This document shows positions 25,136 through 33,652 of a stretch of 64,000 nucleotides of DNA, one piece after another. Position 1 is the first letter of the stretch. Every line of letters starts with the position of its first letter. Origin of the DNA: Pseudomonas sp. PSKL.D1 (GTDB lineage Bacteria > Pseudomonadota > Gammaproteobacteria > Pseudomonadales > Pseudomonadaceae); contig NZ_CP118607.1 of assembly GCF_028898945.1 (NCBI RefSeq), positions 2,962,001-3,026,000 of the forward strand. Reading direction: 5' to 3'. The notes under the pieces are model-generated. The model made no database searches and was not told where the DNA came from. It saw nothing but the letters and a program-made list of their open reading frames with translations. The position numbers and the translations under genes are program-made.

Positions 25136-26326
25136 ATGCGCTACAGCCTCAAGGCCCTGGGCAGACAGGGCGTGGTGCAATTGCAGATCGATGCCGAAGA
25201 CGCCGAGCAGGCGCGCCGGCAAGCGGAAAACCAGGGGTTGCGGGTGGTCAGCGTGCGTGGCCAGGGCAGCGCGCTGCTGGCACTGGCGCGCCGCCGCACC
25301 GCAGCCTTCGACCTGGTGCTGTTCAGCCAGGAGCTGACTACCCTGCTACACGCGGGCCTGCCGCTGATCGATGCACTCGAAAGCCTGGCCGAGAAGGCCC
25401 CTGCCGCGGCCACCCGCAAGGTGCTGGTGGAGCTGGTGCGCCAGCTGTACGAAGGGCGCTCGTTGTCCCAGGCACTGGCGCAACAGCCGCGGGTGTTTCC
25501 GCCGCTGTACGTGGCGCTGGTGCAATCGAGCGAGCGCACCGGGGCGTTGGGCGATGCCCTGGCCCGCTACATCGGTTACCGCCAGCGCCTGGACCTGGTT
25601 CGGCAAAAGCTGGTGGGGGCGTCGGTGTACCCGTTGCTTCTGCTGTTGGTGGGGGGCGGCGTGGTGCTGTTTTTGCTGGGGTATGTGGTGCCGCGTTTCA
25701 GCCTGGTGTTCGAAGGCATGGGCAGCGAATTGCCGTGGATGTCACGGGTGCTGATGGAAATTGGCCTGTTCCTGCATGCTCACCAATTGCCTTTGGCAGT
25801 GGGCACCGTGGGCGGCATCGTTACCCTGGTGCTGATGCGCCGCCACCCGTGGGTGAAGCGCTGGGGGGCACGTCAACTTCGGCGTTGGCCGGCGTTGCAC
25901 CAACGGCTGTTGATGTATGAGCTGGCCCGGTTCTACCGTTCTTTGGGTATTCTGCTGCAGGGCGGCATACCGATCCTCACCGCCATGGGCATGGCCCGGG
26001 GCCTGCTGGGCAGCACCGCCGCGCAAGGGCTGGAACAGGCCAGCCGGCATGTGGGTGAAGGCTTGCCGCTGTCGGATGCGCTGGAGGCCGGGCAATTGGT
26101 GACGCCAGTGTCGTTGCGGTTGCTGCGGGCGGGGGAACAATCGGGCAATCTGGGGGAAATGCTTGAGCGCTGCGCCGACTTCCATGATCAGGAAATCGGC
26201 CGCTGGGTGGAGTGGTTCGTGAAACTGTTCGAACCCCTGCTGATGACCTTCATCGGGTTGCTGATCGGGGTGATCGTGATCCTGATGTACATGCCGATCT
26301 TCGAGCTGGCATCGAGTATTCACTAA
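25136..26326 (+). CDS. gspF: Type II secretion inner-membrane platform protein GspF
   Basis: The 396-residue protein has the two T2SSF domains and three hydrophobic segments of GspF/PilC: FSQELTTLLHAGLPLIDALE, ALVQSSERTGALGDALARY, VYPLLLLLVGGGVVLFLLGY and, in the second half, YRSLGILLQGGIPILTAM and LFEPLLMTFIGLLIGVIVIL. It anchors the assembly ATPase and pseudopilus. I chose ATG 25136; an in-frame GTG at 25121 overlaps the gspG stop and is less typical of the family. It forms an operon with gspG. Confidence 0.93.
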   Translation: MRYSLKALGRQGVVQLQIDAEDAEQARRQAENQGLRVVSVRGQGSALLALARRRTAAFDLVLFSQELTTLLHAGLPLIDALESLAEKAPAAATRKVLVELVRQLYEGRSLSQALAQQPRVFPPLYVALVQSSERTGALGDALARYIGYRQRLDLVRQKLVGASVYPLLLLLVGGGVVLFLLGYVVPRFSLVFEGMGSELPWMSRVLMEIGLFLHAHQLPLAVGTVGGIVTLVLMRRHPWVKRWGARQLRRWPALHQRLLMYELARFYRSLGILLQGGIPILTAMGMARGLLGSTAAQGLEQASRHVGEGLPLSDALEAGQLVTPVSLRLLRAGEQSGNLGEMLERCADFHDQEIGRWVEWFVKLFEPLLMTFIGLLIGVIVILMYMPIFELASSIH

Positions 26327-26339
26327 CGCACGAGCCGAT

Positions 26340-27254
26340 TCAGTAGTCGAACCGGTCCACCGCCCTGCGCCGCTCGTTGTCGTCGCGCCGGTCGTAACTG
26401 GCGGTTGTCTGGATGTTGGCGTGGTGCGCCAGCTTCTGGGCAATCGACAGGTCATGCTCTTCGATCACCCGGGTAATGAACGCCCGGCGAAAATCGTGGG
26501 GCATGATCTTCACCCCCACCTGCGCCCCGCGCTGGCGGGCAATGTAATAGATTGCATGCTTGGTGATGCGCGCGCGGGTAATGTGGTTGCCGCGGCGAAT
26601 GCGGTTGAACAGGAACGGGTCATCCGAAGCGCCTGCGGGCAACTCGGCCCTGCGCAGTTCCAGCCAGGCTTGCAGCTTCTCGAATGCCCACACCGGTGCA
26701 TACTTGATCAGCTGCCGATTGCCCTTGCCCAGCACCTGCAGGCTGCGCGCTTCGAAATCCACCTGATCCAGATCGATGTCCACCGATTCCGACTTGCGCA
26801 TGCCAGTGCCGTAGAGCAACGCAATGATCGCAGCATCGCGCACACCCTGTGGGCGCGGGTCGGCGGCGCACACGTCCATCAATTCACGGATCAGGCTGCG
26901 CCGCAAGTTGCGCCCCGGCGGCAGACGGCTACCGGTGGCAGGCTTGACCTCGCGGATGCGCTGCAAGTGTTCGTGCTCGATGAGGCCCTGGCGCCAGGCT
27001 TCGTTCATCACCCCGCGCACGGCATTGACGTACAGTGACGAACTGTTGGGGGCGTAGCCGTCTGCCCGCAAGGCCGCCACCAGGCCGATGACATGGCCGG
27101 GTTCAAGCCGGTGCCAGGGCACCTCGGCCAGGTTGCAGTCGATAAAGCCCAGCCGGTCGGCGGCGTCTTGCAGGATGTAGCGCATGGTCTGCTGGCTGGA
27201 CGGCGCCAAGCGGGCCAGGTACTGCAGCAGCGGGTTCTGTGAAAGGTCGGACAC
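26340..27254 (-). CDS. Solitary tyrosine recombinase (XerC/phage integrase family)
   Basis: This 304-residue tyrosine recombinase, read from GTG at 27254 with AGGA eight bases upstream, has a SAM-like core-binding N-terminal half and a catalytic domain. Catalytic residues are Arg153 in YGTGMRKSESV, Lys in VLGKGNRQLIK, HxxR in MPHDFRRAFITRV, His in LAHHANIQTTASY, and the nucleophile Tyr287. The ATG further upstream would add 54 residues without family resemblance. No phage genes, tRNA or flanking att-like repeats were found, and the neighbours are ordinary chromosomal genes, so it looks like a domesticated or chromosome-encoded recombinase rather than an active element's integrase. Confidence 0.87.
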   Translation of the reverse strand: MSDLSQNPLLQYLARLAPSSQQTMRYILQDAADRLGFIDCNLAEVPWHRLEPGHVIGLVAALRADGYAPNSSSLYVNAVRGVMNEAWRQGLIEHEHLQRIREVKPATGSRLPPGRNLRRSLIRELMDVCAADPRPQGVRDAAIIALLYGTGMRKSESVDIDLDQVDFEARSLQVLGKGNRQLIKYAPVWAFEKLQAWLELRRAELPAGASDDPFLFNRIRRGNHITRARITKHAIYYIARQRGAQVGVKIMPHDFRRAFITRVIEEHDLSIAQKLAHHANIQTTASYDRRDDNERRRAVDRFDY

Positions 27255-27414
27255 AACGTGAATCCTGTAGCAAAGCCTGGGGGCAAACCACGCCGCCAAG
27301 CGTGAAGCGGGCAATGCCATCACCTTGATATTCAAGGCTTTTGGCACTGACTTGGCCCGCAATGGTAGCCCATAGGCTATCGTGGTAGCCACGACTCTGC
27401 ATCGATGAGGCCCC

Positions 27415-28065
27415 ATGGCTTTTCACCGCCTTACCCGCAGCCACCCCCGTTTGAGCATCGCCGTGCTGGTGGGGCTGGCTGGCGTCTGGTGCGTGCCGGC
27501 CGCCGACGCCGTGCAACGCTTTTTGGCCGGTTGGAACCTCGGTGTGTGGCTGTACTTGCTGCTGGTGCTGTGGCTGACCTGCCGGGCCAACCCCGACAAA
27601 GTCCGCAAGGTGGCCCAGGTGGAGGATGAAAATGCCGGGCTGGTGCTGTTCACGGTGTGCATCGCGGCGATCGCAAGCCTGGCGGCCGTGACGCTGCAAC
27701 TGGTCTCCAGCCGCGGGCTGCACGGCAGCGCGCTGGCCCTGCACTACCTGTACACCGGCATGACCGTGGCGGGGTCATGGTTGTTGATCGGCTGCATCTT
27801 CAGCCTGCATTACGCGCGGCTGTTCTATACCGGTGACCGCCACGAACCCCCGCTGCGCTTTGCCGATGGCGAACGCAACCCGGACTATTGGGACTTCCAC
27901 TACTTCTCGTTCACCATTGGCGTCGCCGTGCAAACCTCCGACGTCGGGGTGGGTGGGCGCAGCATGCGCCGGGTGGTGCTGGCCCATTCACTGGTAGGCT
28001 TCGTGTTCAACACGGCAATCCTGGGTTTCACCATCAACATTGCGGCCGGCCTGCTCGGCCAGTAA
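27415..28065 (+). CDS. DUF1345 integral membrane protein
   Basis: The 216-residue membrane protein has about five hydrophobic segments ([84 protein letters not shown]) and the DUF1345 motifs [16 protein letters not shown] and [16 protein letters not shown]. The function of the family is unknown. Its 3' end overlaps the convergent aminotransferase gene by 78 bp. Confidence 0.85.
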   Translation: MAFHRLTRSHPRLSIAVLVGLAGVWCVPAADAVQRFLAGWNLGVWLYLLLVLWLTCRANPDKVRKVAQVEDENAGLVLFTVCIAAIASLAAVTLQLVSSRGLHGSALALHYLYTGMTVAGSWLLIGCIFSLHYARLFYTGDRHEPPLRFADGERNPDYWDFHYFSFTIGVAVQTSDVGVGGRSMRRVVLAHSLVGFVFNTAILGFTINIAAGLLGQ

Positions 28066-29217
28066 CCGGCCGGCACAGACGCGAATCCGCCGGCATGCCT
28101 CTTCCAGCCGGTCTGCCGCCAGCACCAGGCCCATGCGCACATGCCCTGCCGCACTGGGCCCGAACGCATCACCTGGCAGCAGCGACACGCCCTCCTCAAT
28201 CAGCAAGCGTTGGGCAAAGGCTTGCGCGCTGACACCGGTGGCACGGATGTCGAGCATCACGAACATGCCGCCCGCCGGGCGATGGGCCTGCACACCCGGG
28301 CAATCGGCCAGGGCGGCGCACACCCGGTCGCGTCGTTGCCGGTAGGCTTCGCGCATGTGGCCAATGGCGGGCAAGTCTTCTTGCAGCGCTACGCAGGCGG
28401 CCTTCATCACGAATTCAGGCAGCCCGAACAGCATGACCATCGCCAGGTTGGCCAGGTGGGTGATCAATGCCGCCGGGGCCACCACCCAGCCTACCCGCCA
28501 GCCGCTCATGGCGTGGGACTTGGACAGGCTGTCGATCACCACGCAGCGTTCGGCCATGCCCGGCAGGCTGGCGGGGGCCACGGCTTCACCCTCGAACAGC
28601 AGGCCGCTGTAAACCTGATCGCATATCAGCCACAGGTCATGCTCCCGGCACAACTGGGCAAGCCGCGCCATGTCGTGGGCTGATATCGCCGTGCCAGTCG
28701 GGTTATGCGGGGTGTTGAGCAGCAAGCCCCGGGTACGTGGAGTAATGGCCTGCGCCACCGCACGCGGGTCGAGGCGAAAGCCCTGCTCCGGGCTCACCGG
28801 CACTTGCAGCGGGCGGGCGCCACAGGCGCCGAGCACGCCGTGGTAGGTGACGTACATCGGCTCGGCCACGATCACCTCGTCGCCGGCTTCGAACAGGCAT
28901 TGGCAGGTGGCATACAGGGCGCACTGGGCACCGGCCAGGACCATTACCTGGTCGATGGTCACCCCCAGGCCGCTACGCCGAGCAATCGCCTGGCGCAGCG
29001 CCGGGCTGCCGCGCACATCGCTGTAGTGGGTGTCGCCCTGGCGCAAGCTGCTGACTGCCGCGTCAACGATGGCGGTGGGGGTGTCGAAGTCAGGGTCTCC
29101 AACCGACAGCAGCAGAACGTCTCGCCCTGCACGCCTGAGTGCCTGGGCTTGATAGTGAATGTCCCAGGCAGCGGCGGCATCACCGGCAATGCGTTGGGTG
29201 AGCGTGGAATAACGCAT
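27988..29217 (-). CDS. PLP-dependent class I/II aminotransferase
   Basis: The 409-residue enzyme belongs to the aspartate/aromatic aminotransferase fold group: [43 protein letters not shown], a PLP-binding Asp in [12 protein letters not shown], and the Schiff-base Lys in [19 protein letters not shown] chose ATG 29217, preceded by AGGGAGA. The substrate is not clear; close relatives are annotated as aspartate or arginine:pyruvate-type aminotransferases. The last 25 codons overlap the convergent DUF1345 gene and do not resemble the usual family C terminus, so the end may have been altered by loss of the original stop codon. Confidence 0.88.
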   Translation of the reverse strand: MRYSTLTQRIAGDAAAAWDIHYQAQALRRAGRDVLLLSVGDPDFDTPTAIVDAAVSSLRQGDTHYSDVRGSPALRQAIARRSGLGVTIDQVMVLAGAQCALYATCQCLFEAGDEVIVAEPMYVTYHGVLGACGARPLQVPVSPEQGFRLDPRAVAQAITPRTRGLLLNTPHNPTGTAISAHDMARLAQLCREHDLWLICDQVYSGLLFEGEAVAPASLPGMAERCVVIDSLSKSHAMSGWRVGWVVAPAALITHLANLAMVMLFGLPEFVMKAACVALQEDLPAIGHMREAYRQRRDRVCAALADCPGVQAHRPAGGMFVMLDIRATGVSAQAFAQRLLIEEGVSLLPGDAFGPSAAGHVRMGLVLAADRLEEACRRIRVCAGRLLAEQAGRNVDGETQDCRVEHEAYQ

Positions 29218-29508
29218 GACTGTCTCCCTGTCTGACCAGCCCGCACCGTCTGTCCGAAAACGCCGTGCGCCGAATGTGTTTAAAAATAGCAGAACCCGGC
29301 GGCAACCCGGTTGCCAACAGGCAAGGAAAACGTTTGCCAAGGCATGCGTTGGCAGAACGTGTGGATGACAATGATGTGACGGGCGTCATGCATCAGCGAA
29401 TGTTTCGCATTTTGCCCGGCCGGGCACACGGCCAAGTGCTATGGTTAGGTTCCCGGGGCAGAACCCTGGGCACTGATCACCGCGTCCAGGACGGACAAGG
29501 AGGCTGGC

Positions 29509-29769
29509 ATGAACAAGATGACGTTCCCCAACGCCTGCCAGGTGATGCGCTGGCATTTTCACCCATTGGGCTTCGAAGCCAGCATGGACGCACCGCGCAG
29601 CATGATTGCCCGGCTGTTTGACCGGGCCACCGGTGAAACCCTGTTGGCCATTGCCGGTATCCCGTGCGCGGCGATCATGGCGGCGGCGGATGTAGAGCGC
29701 ATCATCGAAGCCGTGGAAGCCGAGCTGGAAGCATTCATCCCGGCCTTTACTCTGCGTAACGCCATTTAG
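29509..29769 (+). CDS. Small DUF1652-like protein
   Basis: The 86-residue protein, with FPNACQVMRWHFHPLGFEA and ARLFDRATGETLLAIAGIP, resembles the small DUF1652 proteins common in Pseudomonas, whose role is unknown. AAGGAGG lies 8 bp before the ATG, a strong ribosome-binding site. Its stop overlaps by 4 bp the stop of the convergent GGDEF-EAL gene. The 290-bp region upstream (29218-29508) holds no other recognisable gene. Confidence 0.7.
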   Translation: MNKMTFPNACQVMRWHFHPLGFEASMDAPRSMIARLFDRATGETLLAIAGIPCAAIMAAADVERIIEAVEAELEAFIPAFTLRNAI

Positions 29770-31853
29770 GCGGTTTCTACCGAGCCCTTTTCCAATTGCT
29801 GCAATTTATCGATGAACTGATCGGCTGGTACCGGCTGGCCCAGCAAATACCCCTGCAACGAATCACAGCCCAGGCGCGTCAGGAAGTCCTGTTGCCCGCC
29901 GGTTTCCACACCTTCTGCAACGATGCGCAGCCCCAGCGCCTGCCCCAGTGCGACGATTGCCGAGACAATCGCCGCATCATCACTGTCCTGCTCCAGGTCA
30001 CGCACGAACCCTCGGTCGATTTTCAGCTCGTTGGCCGGCAGGCGTTTGAGGTACATCAGGCTTGAGTAGCCGGTGCCGAAGTCGTCGATTGACAGGTCCA
30101 CGCCCATGTCGGACAGGCGCTGCAGCACTGTCAGGCTGGCGTCGGCATCGTGCATGGCGGTGGTTTCGGTGATTTCCAGCGTCAACCGGTTGGCTGGCAA
30201 GCCATGGGTGTTCAGGGCGCGGGCCACACTGTCGACCAGGCCTGCGTGGCAGAACTGAATCGCCGACAGGTTGACGGCCATGCGCCAGTCCGCGTGGCCC
30301 TGGTCTAGCCAGGCGCGCATCTGACGGCAAGCCTCGTCCAGCACCCATTCGCCAATCGGGATGATCAGGCCGGTCTTCTCCGCCAGGCTGATGAAGCGGT
30401 CGGGGAACAACAACCCATGCTGCGGATGCTCCCAGCGCAGCAGGGCTTCGGCACCAATCGGCTGGCAGGCCTGGGCGTCGAACTTGGGTTGGTAATGCAG
30501 GCGGAACTGGCGCTGCTCCACGGCCTGGCGCAGGTCCTGCAGCAATTGCAATTGTTGGCGGGCGTTGCTGTTCATCGACACGTCGAAGAAGCTGTAGCCA
30601 TTTTTGCCGGCGCTCTTGGCGTGGTACATGGCGGCATCGGCGTTGCGCAGCAATTCGTGCTGGTCCTGGCCATTGCCTGGATAAAGCACGATGCCAAGGC
30701 TGGCGGACAACTGCAGCTCGTGATCGGCCACCGGGAACATTTTGGAGACCAGGTTGACTTGCTTCACGGCAACGCCCATGGCGTCATCCGGCTCCTGCAG
30801 CTCCACCAGCAACACGAATTCGTCGCCACCGATGCGCGCCAGCGTGTCCTGGCTGTGCAAGTGGCCGCGCAAGCGTGCGGCCACGGCCTTGAGCAGCAGG
30901 TCGCCAACATGGTGGCCATAGGCATCGTTGACCGGCTTGAAGCCGTCCAGGTCGATGAACATCAGCGCAAAACAACCACCCTGCTCCGCCACCTTGGCAA
31001 TTGCCTGCTCGATGCGGTCGGCCAGCAGCGTGCGGTTGGGCAAGCCGGTCAGGATGTCGTGCAGGGCCAGTTGGGTCAGTTCCTGGTTGGCCAGGGTCAG
31101 CGAACGCGCCAGTTCGGCGGTGCGCGACTCAAGCCGCGCATCCAGCACCGAGGTCAGCAACGCCACCGCCAGCACCGCCAGGGTGGTAATCAGCACCAGG
31201 TAAACCAGGCTGTCACCCTGCAGCCCACCGGCCAGCGCGCCACAAAAGCTGCCCTCGGGGAAGTTGGCGGCCGCCATGCCGGTGTAATGCATGCCGACGA
31301 TGGCCACGCCCATGATCATGGCCGCCAGGCCACGCACCTGCCTTACATACGGGGTGTGCTGGCGCAGGCGGAAGGCGATCCACAGGGCGGCGGCCGACGC
31401 GCCTACCGCAATGGCCAACGAGGCGCCGAACAGCGTTGGGTCGTAGTCGATGCCGGGCAGCATGCGCATGGCCGCCATACCGGTGTAATGCATGCAACTG
31501 ATGCCTGCACCCATGATCAATGCGCCAAAGCCCAGTTGCAGCCATGGCAGGCTCGGCTGGCTGACCAGCCACAGGGCAAAACCCGAAGACAGGATTGCGA
31601 TGAGCAAGGACAACGCGGTAAGGCCGATGTCGTAGCCCAGGTCGATCGGCAGGCTGAAGGCAAGCATGCCAATGAAGTGCATCGACCACACGCCGATGCC
31701 CATGGCCACCGCCCCACCGAGCATCCACAGGTGCACGGCTCGGCCTTTGGCCGTGGTGATGCGGCCGGTCAGATCAAGGGCGGTATAGGAAGCAAGAATG
31801 GCCACGCACAGCGAAATCAACACCAGCGAAGAGGAGTAACTACCGGTCAGCAT
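29766..31853 (-). CDS. MHYT-GGDEF-EAL cyclic di-GMP signalling protein
   Basis: This 695-residue membrane protein has seven hydrophobic segments with three MHYT-type motifs (SMHFIGMLAF, CMHYTGMAAM, GMHYTGMAAA), proposed to bind metal and sense a gas. A GGDEF domain follows with the intact signature RIGGDEFVLLVE near residue 341, and an EAL domain with EALLRWEHPQHG near residue 466 plus the motifs EITETTAMHDAD and IDDFGTGYSSLMYLK. Both catalytic signatures look intact, so it could make and degrade cyclic di-GMP. The domain order and length match the MorA/YkoW-like MHYT proteins of pseudomonads. It is encoded alone. Confidence 0.93.
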   Translation of the reverse strand: MLTGSYSSSLVLISLCVAILASYTALDLTGRITTAKGRAVHLWMLGGAVAMGIGVWSMHFIGMLAFSLPIDLGYDIGLTALSLLIAILSSGFALWLVSQPSLPWLQLGFGALIMGAGISCMHYTGMAAMRMLPGIDYDPTLFGASLAIAVGASAAALWIAFRLRQHTPYVRQVRGLAAMIMGVAIVGMHYTGMAAANFPEGSFCGALAGGLQGDSLVYLVLITTLAVLAVALLTSVLDARLESRTAELARSLTLANQELTQLALHDILTGLPNRTLLADRIEQAIAKVAEQGGCFALMFIDLDGFKPVNDAYGHHVGDLLLKAVAARLRGHLHSQDTLARIGGDEFVLLVELQEPDDAMGVAVKQVNLVSKMFPVADHELQLSASLGIVLYPGNGQDQHELLRNADAAMYHAKSAGKNGYSFFDVSMNSNARQQLQLLQDLRQAVEQRQFRLHYQPKFDAQACQPIGAEALLRWEHPQHGLLFPDRFISLAEKTGLIIPIGEWVLDEACRQMRAWLDQGHADWRMAVNLSAIQFCHAGLVDSVARALNTHGLPANRLTLEITETTAMHDADASLTVLQRLSDMGVDLSIDDFGTGYSSLMYLKRLPANELKIDRGFVRDLEQDSDDAAIVSAIVALGQALGLRIVAEGVETGGQQDFLTRLGCDSLQGYLLGQPVPADQFIDKLQQLEKGSVETA

Positions 31854-32063
31854 TGGGAAATCCAGGGGCGGGATGGGTGGCCCGGCAAAAACTGAGGATT
31901 GTACTCAGGCGTTGGCGAAACGCACGGGGTTTTTGCGAATGGGAATGGATCCAATCGCTTTGAAAACATGGTGCAAGACCCGAGATAGAGCAGTTTCACC
32001 GACAAGTAGCGGCACATTGCCACTTGTCGGCTTTGGTGTAGGAGGCCCCGAGCGCGACGGGTA
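31854..32063. other. Upstream region of the MHYT gene, no gene seen
   Basis: This stretch, together with the REP pair at 32064-32155, forms the 311-bp gap between the MHYT gene and the efflux operon. It should hold the MHYT promoter. A short inverted repeat, GACAAGTAGCGGCACA and TGCCACTTGTC, lies at 32002-32030; its function is unclear. Confidence 0.4.
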
Positions 32064-32155
32064 CCCTGTAGGAGCGGCTTTAGCCGCGAAGCAAGCGACG
32101 CGGTGCCTGGCACCGGCTGCGCCGGTGATCGCGGCTGAAGCCGCTCCTACAGGGT
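32064..32155. repeat. Paired inverted REP elements after the efflux operon
   Basis: CCCTGTAGGAGCGGCTTTAG opens the first unit, and CGGCTGAAGCCGCTCCTACA followed by GGG closes the second, around a central CACCGGCTGCGCCGGTG hairpin. It lies 9 bp downstream of the stop of the outer membrane factor gene and probably ends or protects the operon mRNA. Confidence 0.9.
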
Positions 32156-32164
32156 CGGCGTGCT

Positions 32165-33652
32165 TCAGTCCTGGGCTGCGAACGCCTGCTCGGCTTCCCA
32201 GCCACCGCCCAGGGCGGCGATCAGTTGCACGCTGGCCACCAGGCGGCCTTGTAGCAGGTTCAGCACGCTGCGTTCGTTGCTGAGCGCAGTGGTTTGCACG
32301 TTCACCACGTCCAGGTAGCCAATCAAACCGGCCCGGTACTGGTTCTCGGTCAGGCGCAGCGATTCTCGGGCGGCGTCCAGCGCCTCCTGGCGCACCACGG
32401 CCTCGTCGGCGTACACCTTCAGTTGCACCAGGTAGTTTTCCACTTCCTTGAAGCCGTCCAGCACGGTCTGGCGGTATTGCGCCACGGTCTGGTCGTAGGC
32501 GGCGACGGTGCGGTCCACTTCGGCGCTGCGCTTGCCGGCATCGAACAGCGTGAGGGCCAGTTGCGGGCCTACCGACCAGTAGCGGTTGGGTAACTGAATC
32601 CAGTCGTTGAACGTGCTGCTGGAATAGCCGCCGCTCATGCTCAGGCTCAGGTCCGGGAAGTAGGCGGCGCGGGCCACGCCGATGTTGGCGTTGGCAGCCA
32701 TCACGTTGCGTTCGGCCGAGGCGATGTCCGGGCGGCGTTCAAGCAACTGCGAAGGCAGGCTGACGGGTATCTGCGGCAAGGCAGGAATGGCCTTGCTGTC
32801 GGCCAACGCGAAGTCGGCGGGGGCCTTGCCCATGAGTACCGCGATGGCATTTTCGAACTGCGCACGCTGCCAGATCAGGTCGATCAGGTCGGCCTGGGTA
32901 CTTTTGAGCTGGGTGCGCGCCTGCGCAACGGCGTCAGGGCCGGCGACACCCGCGCGGTACTGGTTTTCGTTCATGCGCAACGAGCGTTCGTAAGCGGCGA
33001 CGGTGGCTTCGAGCAGGCGCTTCTGCTCGTCGAGTACACGCAGCTGCAGGTAGTTTTGCACCAGCTCCGACTGCTGGCTGAGGCGAATCGCCGCCAGGTC
33101 GGCAAGGCTGGCCTCGGCGCTCGCCTCGTTGGCGTTCATGGTTTCGCGCAACTTGCCCCACAGGTCGATTTCCCAGCTCACGCCGAGCTGGGCGTTGTAG
33201 GTGTTGCGGATGCCGCTGCTGTTGTTGGACAGGCTTGAACTGGAGCTGCCCGTGCCTTGCGCCGAGCGGTTCTTGCTGGTGGTCAGGTCCAGTGACGGGA
33301 ACAGCGATGCCCGGCTGCTGCGCACCAGCGCCTGGGCCTGGCGGTACTGGGCTTCGGACTGGGCCACGGTCTGGTTGCTGCGGTTCAGCTCCTCGACCAG
33401 GGCATTCAGGCCGGCATCGCCGTACAGTTCCCACCAGGCGCCGCGGGCAATGGCGTCGGAGGGGTTGGCCTGGGTCCAGCCCTCTGCCTGCTTGAATTGC
33501 GCCGGGGTGCTCAGCTCGGGGCGGTGATAGTCGGGGCTCAGGGTACAGGCACTGAGCAGCGCCACGCACAGCCCGGCGCCGACCAGGCGCGAGCCGCGCC
33601 CACGGGTCAGCAACTGCAGGGCTCGGTGAAGCGGAGTGTGGGCAAAGGTCAT
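32165..33652 (-). CDS. RND efflux outer membrane factor lipoprotein (OprB/NodT/TolC family)
   Basis: The 495-residue protein is the outer membrane channel of the RND pump encoded upstream. It has a lipoprotein signal (LCVALLSACTLSPDYHRP, Cys of the lipobox) and two OEP repeats, with the family motifs ELYGDAGLNALVEELN, RPDIASAERNVMAANANIGV, AYFPDLSLSMSGGY and AEVDRTVAAYDQTVAQYRQT. I chose ATG 33652, which overlaps the mdtC stop as ATGA. Being the last gene of mdtABC-omf, it would complete the tripartite pump. Annotated homologues in P. putida carry the confusing name OprB, although they are not carbohydrate porins. Confidence 0.93.
   Translation of the reverse strand: MTFAHTPLHRALQLLTRGRGSRLVGAGLCVALLSACTLSPDYHRPELSTPAQFKQAEGWTQANPSDAIARGAWWELYGDAGLNALVEELNRSNQTVAQSEAQYRQAQALVRSSRASLFPSLDLTTSKNRSAQGTGSSSSSLSNNSSGIRNTYNAQLGVSWEIDLWGKLRETMNANEASAEASLADLAAIRLSQQSELVQNYLQLRVLDEQKRLLEATVAAYERSLRMNENQYRAGVAGPDAVAQARTQLKSTQADLIDLIWQRAQFENAIAVLMGKAPADFALADSKAIPALPQIPVSLPSQLLERRPDIASAERNVMAANANIGVARAAYFPDLSLSMSGGYSSSTFNDWIQLPNRYWSVGPQLALTLFDAGKRSAEVDRTVAAYDQTVAQYRQTVLDGFKEVENYLVQLKVYADEAVVRQEALDAARESLRLTENQYRAGLIGYLDVVNVQTTALSNERSVLNLLQGRLVASVQLIAALGGGWEAEQAFAAQD

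Noticed and set aside
26340..27254. Genomic island or prophage suggested by the integrase
   Set aside because: No flanking repeats, tRNA, phage or plasmid genes are present; neighbours are conserved-type chromosomal genes with similar composition.
31873..32283. 136-codon plus-strand ORF across the REP pair
   Set aside because: Most of it reads through the REP hairpins and the end of the outer membrane factor gene; no coding evidence.
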